A DNA stretch of 64,000 bases, taken from contig JASBUZ010000029.1 of the NCBI GenBank assembly GCA_030147635.1, positions 37,985 through 101,984 on the forward strand, written 5' to 3'. The first letter of the stretch is position 1; every line of letters starts with the position of its first letter. The notes below the pieces were generated by a model that worked only from the letters and a program-made list of their open reading frames with translations, made no database searches and was not told the origin of the DNA. The stretch comes from Gammaproteobacteria bacterium (GTDB lineage: Bacteria > Pseudomonadota > Gammaproteobacteria > Legionellales > Legionellaceae). Below are positions 27,136-36,145 of the stretch, one piece after another. The position numbers were made by a program, and so were the translations under genes.

Positions 27136-27512
27136 GTTTGAAAGCTGTGATATTCACATTATTGCTGGTTCCACTGATGGCACAAGCCGAAGCTTTGTAC
27201 CCCTTTCAAAATCCTAAACAATCCGCCCAGTTTCAAGGACTTTTGCGAGAGCTTCGTTGTCTCGTGTGCCAAAATCAAGACCTAGCAGACTCAAATGCGC
27301 CACTCGCCAAAGACTTACGCGATGAGGTGTATCAGTTGGTAGAAGAGGGGAAAAGCGATGATGAAGTTGTGCGCTATTTAACCGCGCGCTATGGCGATTT
27401 CATTTTATTTAAGCCGCCTGTGAAGTCAGTGACGCTGATTTTGTGGTGGGCTCCTATTGTATTCTTACTGCTAGGCTTTGCGCTCTTTTGGCGGAGGACA
27501 CGCCATGCTTGA
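27132..27512 (+). CDS. ccmH: Cytochrome c-type biogenesis protein CcmH (thiol-redox subunit)
   Basis: About 126 residues: a signal peptide cleaved near AQAEA, a three-helix periplasmic domain with the redox motif LRCLVCQNQ, and a C-terminal membrane helix (about 100-120). This is the short, one-domain form; the TPR part is encoded separately as ccmI. A GTG start at 27132, after GGAGG, overlaps the ccmG stop (GTGA). Confidence 0.95.
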   Translation: MSLKAVIFTLLLVPLMAQAEALYPFQNPKQSAQFQGLLRELRCLVCQNQDLADSNAPLAKDLRDEVYQLVEEGKSDDEVVRYLTARYGDFILFKPPVKSVTLILWWAPIVFLLLGFALFWRRTRHA

Positions 27513-28200
27513 TTGGGGTGTTTTGGTTGCACTTATGCTGCTTGGGCTCTTGGTCGCCGTTTATCCGCTCAGAAAAAGAAAAATTTTGTTTTTTGGCGCG
27601 CTCCCTGCGGTTCTTATTTTTTTAGTGGCAGGGTATGCTGTTTGGGGTGGTGGGCCTGAGTGGCAGCGCTATAAAACTGCTTTACACAAAAAAGCGGAAG
27701 CAGAGCAAGTGCTCGCCTCTTTTGGCAGTACAGATGCAATTGTAGAGAGGCTTAAAAAGCGTCTTTCTGAAACACCTAAAGATGCAAAAGCATGGTTTTT
27801 ATTGGGGCGTGTATACGCTTCGAAAGGGGACTTTCAAGAGGCGAATGCCGCCTATGTGGTCGCGCACAGCCTTGAACCTAAAAATCACGAGTATAGTCTG
27901 CATTATGCTGAAAGCGTTTGGGTACTTCATCATGAGCGTTTTGATGAGAGTACGCGTCAGTTATTGCTCGGTATTTTAGAAGAAAATCCAAAGCAAATGG
28001 ATGCACTTGCGATGCTTGCTTATGATGCATACGCACGGCACCTCAATCAAGATGCCGTGATGTATTGGGAGCGCTTGTTAGAGTTGATGCCACAAGCCTC
28101 AGAAGAGGCTGATAAAATCCGCCAAGCGATTGCCAAGGTTAGAAGCCAGGGTGTGCTCCGTGACGCAGCTCTTCTTGAGGGGCAGACGGAATCAAAATAG
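27505..28200 (+). CDS. ccmI: Cytochrome c-type biogenesis protein CcmI (TPR apocytochrome chaperone)
   Basis: 231 residues: two N-terminal membrane helices (about 5-25 and 33-50), then a TPR region with AWFLLGRVYASKGDFQEANAAY and MDALAMLAYDAYARHLNQDA. It holds apocytochrome C-termini for the CcmFH lyase. The ATG at 27505 follows GGAGG and overlaps the ccmH stop by eight bases. Its last 62 bases overlap an opposing small gene. This completes ccmCDEFGHI. Confidence 0.92.
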   Translation: MLDWGVLVALMLLGLLVAVYPLRKRKILFFGALPAVLIFLVAGYAVWGGGPEWQRYKTALHKKAEAEQVLASFGSTDAIVERLKKRLSETPKDAKAWFLLGRVYASKGDFQEANAAYVVAHSLEPKNHEYSLHYAESVWVLHHERFDESTRQLLLGILEENPKQMDALAMLAYDAYARHLNQDAVMYWERLLELMPQASEEADKIRQAIAKVRSQGVLRDAALLEGQTESK

Positions 28201-28642
28201 GGGTAGAAGAGCCCCGAATTCCTGGGCGAGCACTAAATCTATGCCTGTTTTGTGAGTGCCCTTCTTCAATGATGTGAAAATTTTCTTTGAGGTCTTCTTC
28301 AAAGCATAACATAAACTCTTCATGCATTTTTTTTGCTACTGGCGAATTTGGTTTTTCTTCCAGCAGTTGAATGGGGTTTTGGGCGCGGCTTCCCCGTGCT
28401 TTTTCAAAAATAGACGTGATTGTTTTGCAATCTTCGGAACTTAGTAGTCTAGTTTTGGTTAATTTCCTCCTCAAGAGCTTGACGGCGAGCTCCTCAGTGC
28501 TAGCTGTTATGCACATAATGCCTTCGCCCCGCTGAAGTGCTGCTTGGAGCTGTTTTCTTAGTGAGTCGAGGACGTCTTGATGGAAATGCTCGATGATATT
28601 GATAATTGCCTGATATAGGTCTGGAGAGAGTACGTTTTTCAT
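28139..28642 (-). CDS. Unknown small protein, converging on ccmI
   Basis: 167 residues, mainly helical and charged, with no signal peptide or membrane segment. The last ~45 residues are Pro/Arg/Ser-rich and probably disordered; this tail is encoded opposite the ccmI 3' end. Two similar-length unknown genes lie together here (this one and 28671-29075), reading the same way with a 28-base gap. I do not recognise a family. Confidence 0.6.
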   Translation of the reverse strand: MKNVLSPDLYQAIINIIEHFHQDVLDSLRKQLQAALQRGEGIMCITASTEELAVKLLRRKLTKTRLLSSEDCKTITSIFEKARGSRAQNPIQLLEEKPNSPVAKKMHEEFMLCFEEDLKENFHIIEEGHSQNRHRFSARPGIRGSSTPILIPSAPQEELRHGAHPGF

Positions 28643-28670
28643 GGTAATACTTCTTTATTGATAGAGATAA

Positions 28671-29075
28671 TTAAAAAGGTTCCGGGATTTGCTTACAGCC
28701 TATGCTATCAAGCTCTTCTGAGAATGCTGCTATAAAGCGTGCTACACGACAGGCTTCGAATTCCTTTTGTTCCTTGCTGTTTGTAAAGCGTCCGCTTCTT
28801 GAGCTCAGTGTAAGCGGGCTTCTAGAATTAAAGCATCTACGAAAAGCATCAATGATTTCTTCTTTTTGAGTGCCATTAAGCTCACGACTGTCGTTGATAC
28901 ATTGATTGAATCGCTCTTCAATTTGTGAATCAAACTCCGCAGCACTGCCTATGAAGCTGTAGCCCTGGCTGAATGAGTTTGCGCCAATGGTAATAGCATC
29001 AGTCACGTAGTCTGAGTAGAAGTCTTGTGCTGCACGCTTTACAATTTCTTTTTGTTCATCTGTTAATATGATCAT
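28671..29075 (-). CDS. Unknown small helical protein
   Basis: About 134 residues starting MIILTDEQKEIVKRAAQDFY, with charged helical sequence, two Cys near the C-terminus and no signal peptide. The ATG at 29075 is taken because a GTGAG lies nine bases upstream; an upstream TTG (29117) lacks one. It is likely co-transcribed with the following 28139-28642 gene. The family is not recognised. Confidence 0.6.
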   Translation of the reverse strand: MIILTDEQKEIVKRAAQDFYSDYVTDAITIGANSFSQGYSFIGSAAEFDSQIEERFNQCINDSRELNGTQKEEIIDAFRRCFNSRSPLTLSSRSGRFTNSKEQKEFEACRVARFIAAFSEELDSIGCKQIPEPF

Positions 29076-29168
29076 ATGATGTTTCTCACGATTTTCGGCT
29101 TTATTTCTGTACTTCAAAAAAACAGGGCAATAATTGTAGCATAAAGTTTAATCTTAATTCAACTAGCC

Positions 29169-29197
29169 TTGTGTTTTTCTACGCTTTTCCTTAGAAT
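29169..29197 (+). promoter_or_regulatory. Candidate sigma-70 promoter for prfC
   Basis: TTGTGT (29169-29174), a 17-base spacer and TAGAAT (29192-29197) lie 26 bases before the prfC ATG. Confidence 0.45.
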
Positions 29198-29223
29198 GCC
29201 AGCCTTCTTTCTTGGGGGCTTTT

Positions 29224-30807
29224 ATGTCCGATTTTTATTCTGATTTCACAAAAAGGCGAACTTTCGCCATTATTTCACATCCTGACGCAGGTAAAACCAC
29301 AGTGACTGAAAAGCTGTTGCTTTTTGGAGGTGCTATTCAAATGGCAGGGACTGTTAAGGGCCGAAAAGCATCAAAGCATGCTACTTCCGACTGGATGGCA
29401 ATGGAGAAAGAGCGAGGCATTTCTGTCACCACTTCTGTGATGCAGTTTGTGCACCTCAACCATATTATGAATCTTTTGGATACCCCAGGTCATGAGGATT
29501 TCTCGGAAGATACTTATCGTACCTTAACTGCGGTCGACTCTGCTTTAATGGTGATTGATGTTGCCAAAGGGGTGGAAGAGCGTACCGTGAAGCTGATGGA
29601 TGTTTGTCGTCTGCGTGATACGCCGATTATGACCTTTATCAATAAATTAGATAGGGAAGGTCGAGAGCCTATTGAATTATTAGATGAAATCGAAACAGTA
29701 TTAAAAATTCAATGTGCCCCAGTGACTTGGCCGGTTGGTATGGGGAGCCGATTCAAAGGTATTTATCACCTCTATCAAGATAAAATCTATTTGTATCAGT
29801 CTGGTAAAAATGCTGAAAAGCAAGAAGCATCGGTGATTGAAGGCTTAAATAGCCCAAAGCTTGATGAGGTATTGGGGGAAAGTGCAGCAGCTGACTTACG
29901 TGATGAAATTGAGCTTTTAAAAGGCGCTTCACACGAACTAAATCTTGAAGATTATTTAGCAGGTAAGTTGACCCCAGTGTATTTTGGCTCAGCAATTAAT
30001 AACTTTGGTATTGAGCCACTGCTTGATGATTTTGTTGCTTTTGCACCACCGCCACAAGCCCGTGAAGCCAAAGAGCGTGAAGTCTTGCCAAGTGAGAAAG
30101 CTCTAAGCGGTTTTGTATTTAAAATTCAAGCCAATATGGACCCCAAGCATCGTGACAGAATTGCTTTTATGCGAGTTTGCTCTGGTAAGTTCAAAAAAGG
30201 CATGAAAGTGAAGCACTTACGGCTTGGTAAAGAAATAGCACTCAGTAATGCCTTAACCTTTATGGCGAGTAGTCGCGTACATGCCGATGAAGCTTTTCCT
30301 GGCGACATTATTGGACTTCATAACCATGGCACCATTCGTATTGGAGATACCTTTACTGAAGGCGAAACACTCAAGTTCACTGGCATTCCAAACTTTGCCC
30401 CAGAACTTTTTCGTGTGGTACGTCTTAAAGACCCCCTCAAAAGCAAAGCACTGCTGAAAGGCTTGATTGAGCTTTCAGAAGAGGGAGCAACCCAGATTTT
30501 TCGGCCACTGGCTCGTAATGACTTAATTTTAGGCGCGGTCGGAGTACTACAGTTTGATGTGGTTGCTCACCGACTCAAACATGAGTACAACGTGCAATGT
30601 GTTTATGATTCTGTGAATGTAGCCTGCGCACGTTGGGTGTACTCTGACGATGAAAAAGCACTTGCAGCCTTTAAAGCAAAAGCTGAAGACTATTTAGCTT
30701 TGGATGGCGGCGATGCGCTTATGTATTTGGCGCCAAGCCGGGTAAACTTGAGCTTGGCTGAAGAAAAATACCCTGAGATTGAGTTTAAGGCAACACGCGA
30801 GCATTAA
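29224..30807 (+). CDS. prfC: Peptide chain release factor 3 (RF3 GTPase)
   Basis: 527 residues, close to the 529 of E. coli RF3. GTPase motifs are G1 [10 protein letters not shown]2 region GISVTTS, G3 DTPGHEDF and G4 NKLD. The elongation-factor-like domains II and III follow. RF3 recycles RF1/RF2 from the ribosome after peptide release. The ATG at 29224 after GGGG is preferred to the TTG at 29212. It converges on the 1576-residue gene with a 16-base gap. Confidence 0.98.
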   Translation: MSDFYSDFTKRRTFAIISHPDAGKTTVTEKLLLFGGAIQMAGTVKGRKASKHATSDWMAMEKERGISVTTSVMQFVHLNHIMNLLDTPGHEDFSEDTYRTLTAVDSALMVIDVAKGVEERTVKLMDVCRLRDTPIMTFINKLDREGREPIELLDEIETVLKIQCAPVTWPVGMGSRFKGIYHLYQDKIYLYQSGKNAEKQEASVIEGLNSPKLDEVLGESAAADLRDEIELLKGASHELNLEDYLAGKLTPVYFGSAINNFGIEPLLDDFVAFAPPPQAREAKEREVLPSEKALSGFVFKIQANMDPKHRDRIAFMRVCSGKFKKGMKVKHLRLGKEIALSNALTFMASSRVHADEAFPGDIIGLHNHGTIRIGDTFTEGETLKFTGIPNFAPELFRVVRLKDPLKSKALLKGLIELSEEGATQIFRPLARNDLILGAVGVLQFDVVAHRLKHEYNVQCVYDSVNVACARWVYSDDEKALAAFKAKAEDYLALDGGDALMYLAPSRVNLSLAEEKYPEIEFKATREH

Positions 30808-30823
30808 TATTGCTTGCTCTGGG

Positions 30824-33800
30824 CTATAGCGAAGGCGTATCTGTTTGTCTTGGCGGTGGTGGAGCAGGAATATCTTTAGCAATATCTGCTTGGTATTGCG
30901 CTTTAAGCCGTTGAAATTCTCGTACTGCTGATTGTTCAGAGCCTGCCGTCGTGTGTGCTTCTACTTGCGCTTCTATCTTTTCGACCATTTTTAATATGCG
31001 CGGATTTCTGCTTTGTTGCGTGACTGTTTTTTCTACGCGTTTTAATAGTTCAAGCGCTAAGGTAGATTTATCTGTGGTGTCTAGGTGTTCGTCGGTTAGT
31101 ATTTTGTCTACTATATGCTGATACAATTCAATTTTATTTTCTAAAGGTATATCTTGGGGAATGATGCCGTGCACATTATCAGAGCTAGGTTGTAAAATGA
31201 ACTCTGTTAATTTCCTATGGTAGTTGTTATATTCAGGTTCGCTTAGATCGATATTAGCTATAGCTTGGTCTATAAGCATAGTGGCCGTTTCATATTGCTT
31301 GGAACTGGCAGCAGAGTGAATAAGGGATGGATAAAAGGTTATTACTTCTTTGGCATACTCTGCTTCAAATTGATTAGCTTGAACTAAATCTATAATTATT
31401 CGGCACTTCATATCTTCAGTGAGGTTTTCAATCTCCTTTATATTTTGAATCATTTGCAGATAGAGTGTATCGATATTCTGCTTTGAGTATCTAGGCTCTG
31501 CTGGGCTCCATAGTAGCCCAGGTGTTGTGATTTTCATTTCTTGTATATGCTTCAAATATTTAATTACAAAAGGGCTATTAACTCTCCCCTCAATGACAGC
31601 ATGCTCTAGTACATCTTTTGAAAGCTGGTGAACTAATTCAAAGTGTTCGTCTGGCACGGATTGGAATAGATCTTGATACGCCTGCACTTTTTCTTCCACC
31701 GCGGTATGTTGATCATGCACAGTATGAATGGCTTTCAAAATATGCCAATGTAACTTTAAATCTCCCTCAGACTCGGTAATTAATTGATTCAATGCCTCAA
31801 TGTTAAAGTTTGCTGGATTCCACATGTCATGTTCGTTTGCTACGCCAAGGGCGGTTTGTGCTAGCGCTAGGTGCCTTTCTGGAAGCCTATCAAAAAAAAC
31901 CCTTCGACCAGCTCTCTCATTATTGAGATAGGGCATGAATACCTCTGCGAGGTGTCTTTGTGTGAGTAGTGGAGGAGGTGTTATTCTCCTACTGTCTCGC
32001 TGCGCTCTTGCTGCTTCTCTGGCGCGCTCGATATTCTGCTGTTCAATGCTCCCTTGTCTGCGTCTAGCTACATTTTGTTCTTCTTCAAGCCTTACAGACG
32101 CTGGTTTTGGAATTTGTCTAATAATTTCCTCACAATACAGTTTGGCCGCCTCTTTCTCTTGTGATTGTACGGGAAGATCGTCGATTTGCTTTAGTAGTGA
32201 AGCTGCTTCGGCGCTAATCTCGCCAACATCAGCTAGCTCTTCTGGTGGTTGTGCAAGTGCACATCGCCTAATTTCTTTCTCGATGTCACTCATCGCGCCT
32301 TTTGCGAGCGCAATAGCCATCTCTGTCTTTTCTTTCTTGCCTAGTCTTCCTATATTTATGAATGTAATACTTTCGCCATAAGCTTGCAATTTTGTTTTGA
32401 GTGATAAAGGCGTCCCACTCATTTTTTGCATGATGAGCAAAGTAGCCCAAAGCGGATTATCGGGCTCCGCTTGCGACAAGCTTTTAAGTGCGTCTGGGTC
32501 TAAGTTTCCGGAGCCTAAAGGGACTTTTATAGTATATTTTTGGCCTGCGCCATCTAATGTTTCCCCGGTTAATGCTTTGTAAATCTCTGCCGCGTTTTGG
32601 CCTATTACTTCGATGTTACCGAACTCGTCACGCTGAAAAGTCTTTGGGTAGGCTACTGGCAAAATACCACGTAAATAGCCATCTATGCGATACTCACGCT
32701 CGTCTCCTTCGAAGCGGCTCCATTGTCCCAGATTGAGCATGATGGTCTCTCGCAAAAGATGCTCTGTATCCGTAAGTCCTTTGTGCTCTTTATCGAGTAT
32801 AGCTTGTGCTTCTTGCTGACCATTAAACCCAAATCCCATCTGAGATAATGCAGTCATTGTCTTACCAAACATAGCGTCGGCAGCATTGTTATCTCGTGGG
32901 GGCTTCGCATAGCACTTCTTAACTTCTTTTAGTCCAGTCATAATGAAGCCTGGTCGTTGTGGTGCTTTAATCAGGAGGCTTCCCAGAATCTGGGCGTTGA
33001 GCGGTTTAACTTTTTCGAGAATTCGTGTCATGTTCGGGTGTTGTTTGGAAAGCTCTTCCATGCACCGCATATAGGTTTGAAACTCCGGTGATGAATAAGC
33101 TTTGGCTAATTTTTGAGCCATTTCCTCTTGAGAGAGAAGTGGGTCGACGTGCTCGAATAGCACGTCTAAATGAAGCGCTTGATATGTTTTGACTAGTTGG
33201 TCAGCCAATTTCATATAGTTTTCTAAAATATCTTGATCTGCTTTCTTTAGGTGTTTACTCAGTATCGGGAGTAAAACTCGAACTTGCGCTACCTCACTCA
33301 CAAAGCGCATTTCTTTGAGCAAAAGCTCACTGACATTAGATGCAAATTGAGTTGAATCTTTCGGATTTAACTTTTGGTGTGCTTCAAGCCATGGCTGACG
33401 ACTTGAGGCGAGATAGTCATTTGCAGTTTCTTGCGTTAAGTGAGATATGGCCTGTAAGTCTACTTCAAGTTGTTTCTTATAAAATTCATCTTGAAAAATA
33501 CTGATGGTTTGTCGTAGTCCGCCTCCCAGCATACTCTCTTGTAATACTTCCCGAACAAGATAAGCATGCTCAGGATGTGCAGCTACAATTTGTCGTGCAT
33601 TCCATAGGGCATCTAAAATTGCCTGTTTATCAGTGTTTTTAAGTAGATGTTTGTCTAAAGCGTGTAGGATGGGTTGAACCACTTTTTGATGAATCTCATC
33701 ACCTGTAGCAAGCTCAATTTCAAGTTTACGAGACCTTTTCGGTTTTCCAGGCGGAGGGGATGGTGTTTGAGGTCTAGGAGAGGGCCCTCTCACTACCTGC

Positions 33801-35554
33801 GGAACTACTCCATAATTATCGGTGTCCTTAACCTCTAAATCCTTCAGTTCAGCAAAAGGTTTTTTTGGATTCTTAAGTTTTTCTTGAAGCCTGGCGCATT
33901 CTGTCGAAACAGCGCGATTTTGTTGTGAGATGGTAAGTCGGCCATGTTTTTCACGATGCTTTTTACCCTCCCATTTTGCAACCCGGCTCTGCATGGCATC
34001 GAAATGCTCTTGAATCGCATGAGTTGCCTGATTATGATCCTCCTCCTTTTCTGCAAGCTTTTTACCTGTATTGGCGCGCATCAGTCGTATGGCAGCATCG
34101 GTGACGTGTATGCCAATATTGGTTTTTCGACTGTAACCGAGTTTTTTGTCTTCAATAAGTTGAGTGACTTGTTCATAAGTTTGTATTTTTTCAGCGAAAG
34201 AAAGGTGTCTCGGCTGGTTGGCTGTGACTGGCATCATGCTTTTTAAAACCACCCATAATGGGTTATCAGGGTCTTCTTCGATGAGCTCATTCAGTTTACT
34301 TTTATCAAATCGTTCTGGCCACAAGGGGTGGGCTCGGTCTAAGCCCAGTGCCTCTGTAATCAGGGATGAATGTTCCACTGTTGGTATAGCTGCCAGGCGA
34401 CCATCTTCCGCAAGTGTAAAAGTCTCTGGGTATGCTTCTAGCAAAACGGTTTGTAAGTAAGTTGGCAGGTCTGTGACCTCGTCTTTTGGTGTTTTTCCAT
34501 CTGGCTTGAGGGCTACAGTTGGATTATGGAAATTCAGTAACAGCAAAGAGCGAAGCACGGCCGTTTTCCTGTCCATTTTTCTTGCATCTTTTGAGTGCAG
34601 TGGCCACTGTTGAAAGTGGCGAATCGTTCTGGTTTGCAAGTAGGTTTGTCTTGCACGCTCTTGAACAGGCTCAAGCACAGCATTTAGCCTTGGTTCTTGC
34701 GTTCTAGCCGCTGCGAGCAAGCGCGGGGTGCTGCGAAGGTTTTTGGGTGGCTCTTTAGCACACTCATGCACTTGTTTTGCGAGTGGAAGAGGTTTAATTT
34801 TGCTTTGTAATGCGGAAAGCCTTTGTTGATGCGCGTTGTATTGCTCAAACTCATTTTTGGTACAAGCCTCTACAAAAGCATTCATTCTCTCTGTTTCTGG
34901 TTTATCTTTATCTTTCAGGAGTGATGTAAACCCAAGTGTTTCATGTGCTTCAATAGTAGCCTTACACGTTTCCAAATAATCTTCAATGACCGCTTGGGTC
35001 TCCTGTTCTTTTGGTGGTGTTTGGTCATCTACCGGGTGGCTAAATGCGGTCAAGTAGAGTTGTAGTTCGCGTATTTTTGCAATAAACACTTCTTGCTGCT
35101 CCAAGAAGCGCTTCATGGCTTCTTCTGGTTTTGCGGTGACTGCAACAGCAGAGACAATTGGCGGTGCTTCTGTTGCTTTGGTCTGCATGTTTTTGAGTGT
35201 GTTACGTACACTTTTTGTATAAGTGCTGCCTGAGCTAAAGTGCGAAGGGGTAATGAGTGCGTCACCATTGTTAGTGAGGGTTTTTAAGGAAGCGTAAAAA
35301 ATAGGTGCGAGATGAGCGTGTTCTTCGGCCAATGTTTTGGCTTTTCTGAGCTTATCTAATACTTCTGCTTTTTCTTGTTCGAGGGTAAGGTCTGAAGTAT
35401 CTTCTTGAAGTGCTTCTGGATTGTCGGGCTGTATGCTTTTAATACGTGCTTGAAGCCTTGCTTGGGCTTCTTTTAAAGGGACAAGCACATGGCTTGAAAA
35501 ATCTTGAATTATTCCCAATTTTTCATCATAAGTTTGTTCAGTTTTGTTCTGCAT
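30824..35554 (-). CDS. Giant modular helical protein with internal duplication (1576 residues)
   Basis: No known family is recognised. It is largely helical, without signal peptide or clear membrane segment. Residues about 10-530 and 600-1130 are two copies of one unit: YLQTVLLEAYPETF near 364 matches YLRGILPVAYPKTF near 958, DPDNPLWVVLK near 425 matches EPDNPLWATLL near 1025, and VLDKLRKAKTLAEEHAHL near 65 matches ILDALWNARQIVAAHPEH near 650. A third, diverged module lies near 1250 (ALNQLITESEGDLKLHWHI). The linker near 600 is Pro-rich (TPSPPPGKPKRSRK). Style and size resemble secreted effectors of intracellular bacteria (inference). The ATG follows a T-run with no ribosome site. Confidence 0.85.
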   Translation of the reverse strand: MQNKTEQTYDEKLGIIQDFSSHVLVPLKEAQARLQARIKSIQPDNPEALQEDTSDLTLEQEKAEVLDKLRKAKTLAEEHAHLAPIFYASLKTLTNNGDALITPSHFSSGSTYTKSVRNTLKNMQTKATEAPPIVSAVAVTAKPEEAMKRFLEQQEVFIAKIRELQLYLTAFSHPVDDQTPPKEQETQAVIEDYLETCKATIEAHETLGFTSLLKDKDKPETERMNAFVEACTKNEFEQYNAHQQRLSALQSKIKPLPLAKQVHECAKEPPKNLRSTPRLLAAARTQEPRLNAVLEPVQERARQTYLQTRTIRHFQQWPLHSKDARKMDRKTAVLRSLLLLNFHNPTVALKPDGKTPKDEVTDLPTYLQTVLLEAYPETFTLAEDGRLAAIPTVEHSSLITEALGLDRAHPLWPERFDKSKLNELIEEDPDNPLWVVLKSMMPVTANQPRHLSFAEKIQTYEQVTQLIEDKKLGYSRKTNIGIHVTDAAIRLMRANTGKKLAEKEEDHNQATHAIQEHFDAMQSRVAKWEGKKHREKHGRLTISQQNRAVSTECARLQEKLKNPKKPFAELKDLEVKDTDNYGVVPQVVRGPSPRPQTPSPPPGKPKRSRKLEIELATGDEIHQKVVQPILHALDKHLLKNTDKQAILDALWNARQIVAAHPEHAYLVREVLQESMLGGGLRQTISIFQDEFYKKQLEVDLQAISHLTQETANDYLASSRQPWLEAHQKLNPKDSTQFASNVSELLLKEMRFVSEVAQVRVLLPILSKHLKKADQDILENYMKLADQLVKTYQALHLDVLFEHVDPLLSQEEMAQKLAKAYSSPEFQTYMRCMEELSKQHPNMTRILEKVKPLNAQILGSLLIKAPQRPGFIMTGLKEVKKCYAKPPRDNNAADAMFGKTMTALSQMGFGFNGQQEAQAILDKEHKGLTDTEHLLRETIMLNLGQWSRFEGDEREYRIDGYLRGILPVAYPKTFQRDEFGNIEVIGQNAAEIYKALTGETLDGAGQKYTIKVPLGSGNLDPDALKSLSQAEPDNPLWATLLIMQKMSGTPLSLKTKLQAYGESITFINIGRLGKKEKTEMAIALAKGAMSDIEKEIRRCALAQPPEELADVGEISAEAASLLKQIDDLPVQSQEKEAAKLYCEEIIRQIPKPASVRLEEEQNVARRRQGSIEQQNIERAREAARAQRDSRRITPPPLLTQRHLAEVFMPYLNNERAGRRVFFDRLPERHLALAQTALGVANEHDMWNPANFNIEALNQLITESEGDLKLHWHILKAIHTVHDQHTAVEEKVQAYQDLFQSVPDEHFELVHQLSKDVLEHAVIEGRVNSPFVIKYLKHIQEMKITTPGLLWSPAEPRYSKQNIDTLYLQMIQNIKEIENLTEDMKCRIIIDLVQANQFEAEYAKEVITFYPSLIHSAASSKQYETATMLIDQAIANIDLSEPEYNNYHRKLTEFILQPSSDNVHGIIPQDIPLENKIELYQHIVDKILTDEHLDTTDKSTLALELLKRVEKTVTQQSRNPRILKMVEKIEAQVEAHTTAGSEQSAVREFQRLKAQYQADIAKDIPAPPPPRQTDTPSL

Positions 35555-35611
35555 AAAAAAACCAACAATCTAGAACCGTATAAAAAGTATAGGACATATT
35601 GTTGGTTTTTT
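35555..35611 (-). terminator. Long inverted repeat immediately before the 1576-residue gene
   Basis: Arms AACCAACAAT and ATTGTTGGTT with flanking A/T runs (35555-35569 and 35598-35611) form a 14-bp stem with a 28-base loop. On the minus strand it ends in seven T directly before the ATG, so it looks like a terminator for the secreted-protein gene 35633-36037, yet it also occupies the leader of the giant gene. A TATACT lies in the loop and might serve as a -10. Confidence 0.6.
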
Positions 35612-35632
35612 GTTCTTTTGTGGGTGGGACGA

Positions 35633-36037
35633 TTATGCTTTTGAATCGCTGATGGCGATGCAGCGGAAAATAGCCAATTTTTCACCTTGATTTGTCATTT
35701 GAACGCTTGTGCCTGGCTCAGCAACAATATCAAATTTATCACCCAGCTCTGTTTCTACGTCTAAAGACTCACCACGGTGCAAGATAATATCGTTGATGAT
35801 ACCTTTTTTTCGTAGAATTTTAATGGAAATAGTATTGGTGCCTTCATTTTTGATGGCGGTACACTCTGCATGAATAGTCCATCGAAAAACGTTAGAAAAA
35901 ACGCGAGGCTCGCCTGCTGGAAGCTCGTAGTCAATGTATTGCTCGTTTTGGAACAAGTAGGGTTCGGCATCAGCAAGCACAGGTGCTGTAAATAAACCAC
36001 TCATGCAAAATAATGCAACTCTTAACCGTCTTATCAT
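35633..36037 (-). CDS. Unknown secreted protein
   Basis: About 134 residues with a clear signal peptide (MIRRLRVALFCMSGLF, cleavage near VLADA). The mature part is a small beta-rich domain with two Cys (ECTA and FRCIA), which could form a disulfide. The start is taken at the second ATG (36037), nine bases after GAGG; the ATG at 36046 is too close to that site. No family is recognised. Likely periplasmic. Confidence 0.7.
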   Translation of the reverse strand: MIRRLRVALFCMSGLFTAPVLADAEPYLFQNEQYIDYELPAGEPRVFSNVFRWTIHAECTAIKNEGTNTISIKILRKKGIINDIILHRGESLDVETELGDKFDIVAEPGTSVQMTNQGEKLAIFRCIAISDSKA

Positions 36038-36145
36038 AAAAATCATCCTCAGAATAAACTAGTACACGTGCCCTTCTTAAGGCGCGTTTGCGGGCCTAAG
36101 GTACCACAAACATTTCGTTACTGTCTAGTAGACGATGAATTTGAT

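Noticed and set aside
36060-36115. CTTAAGGC/GCCTAAG hairpin between the secreted-protein gene and astA
   Set aside because: The stem is short with a bulge and no T-run, so a terminator call is not supported.
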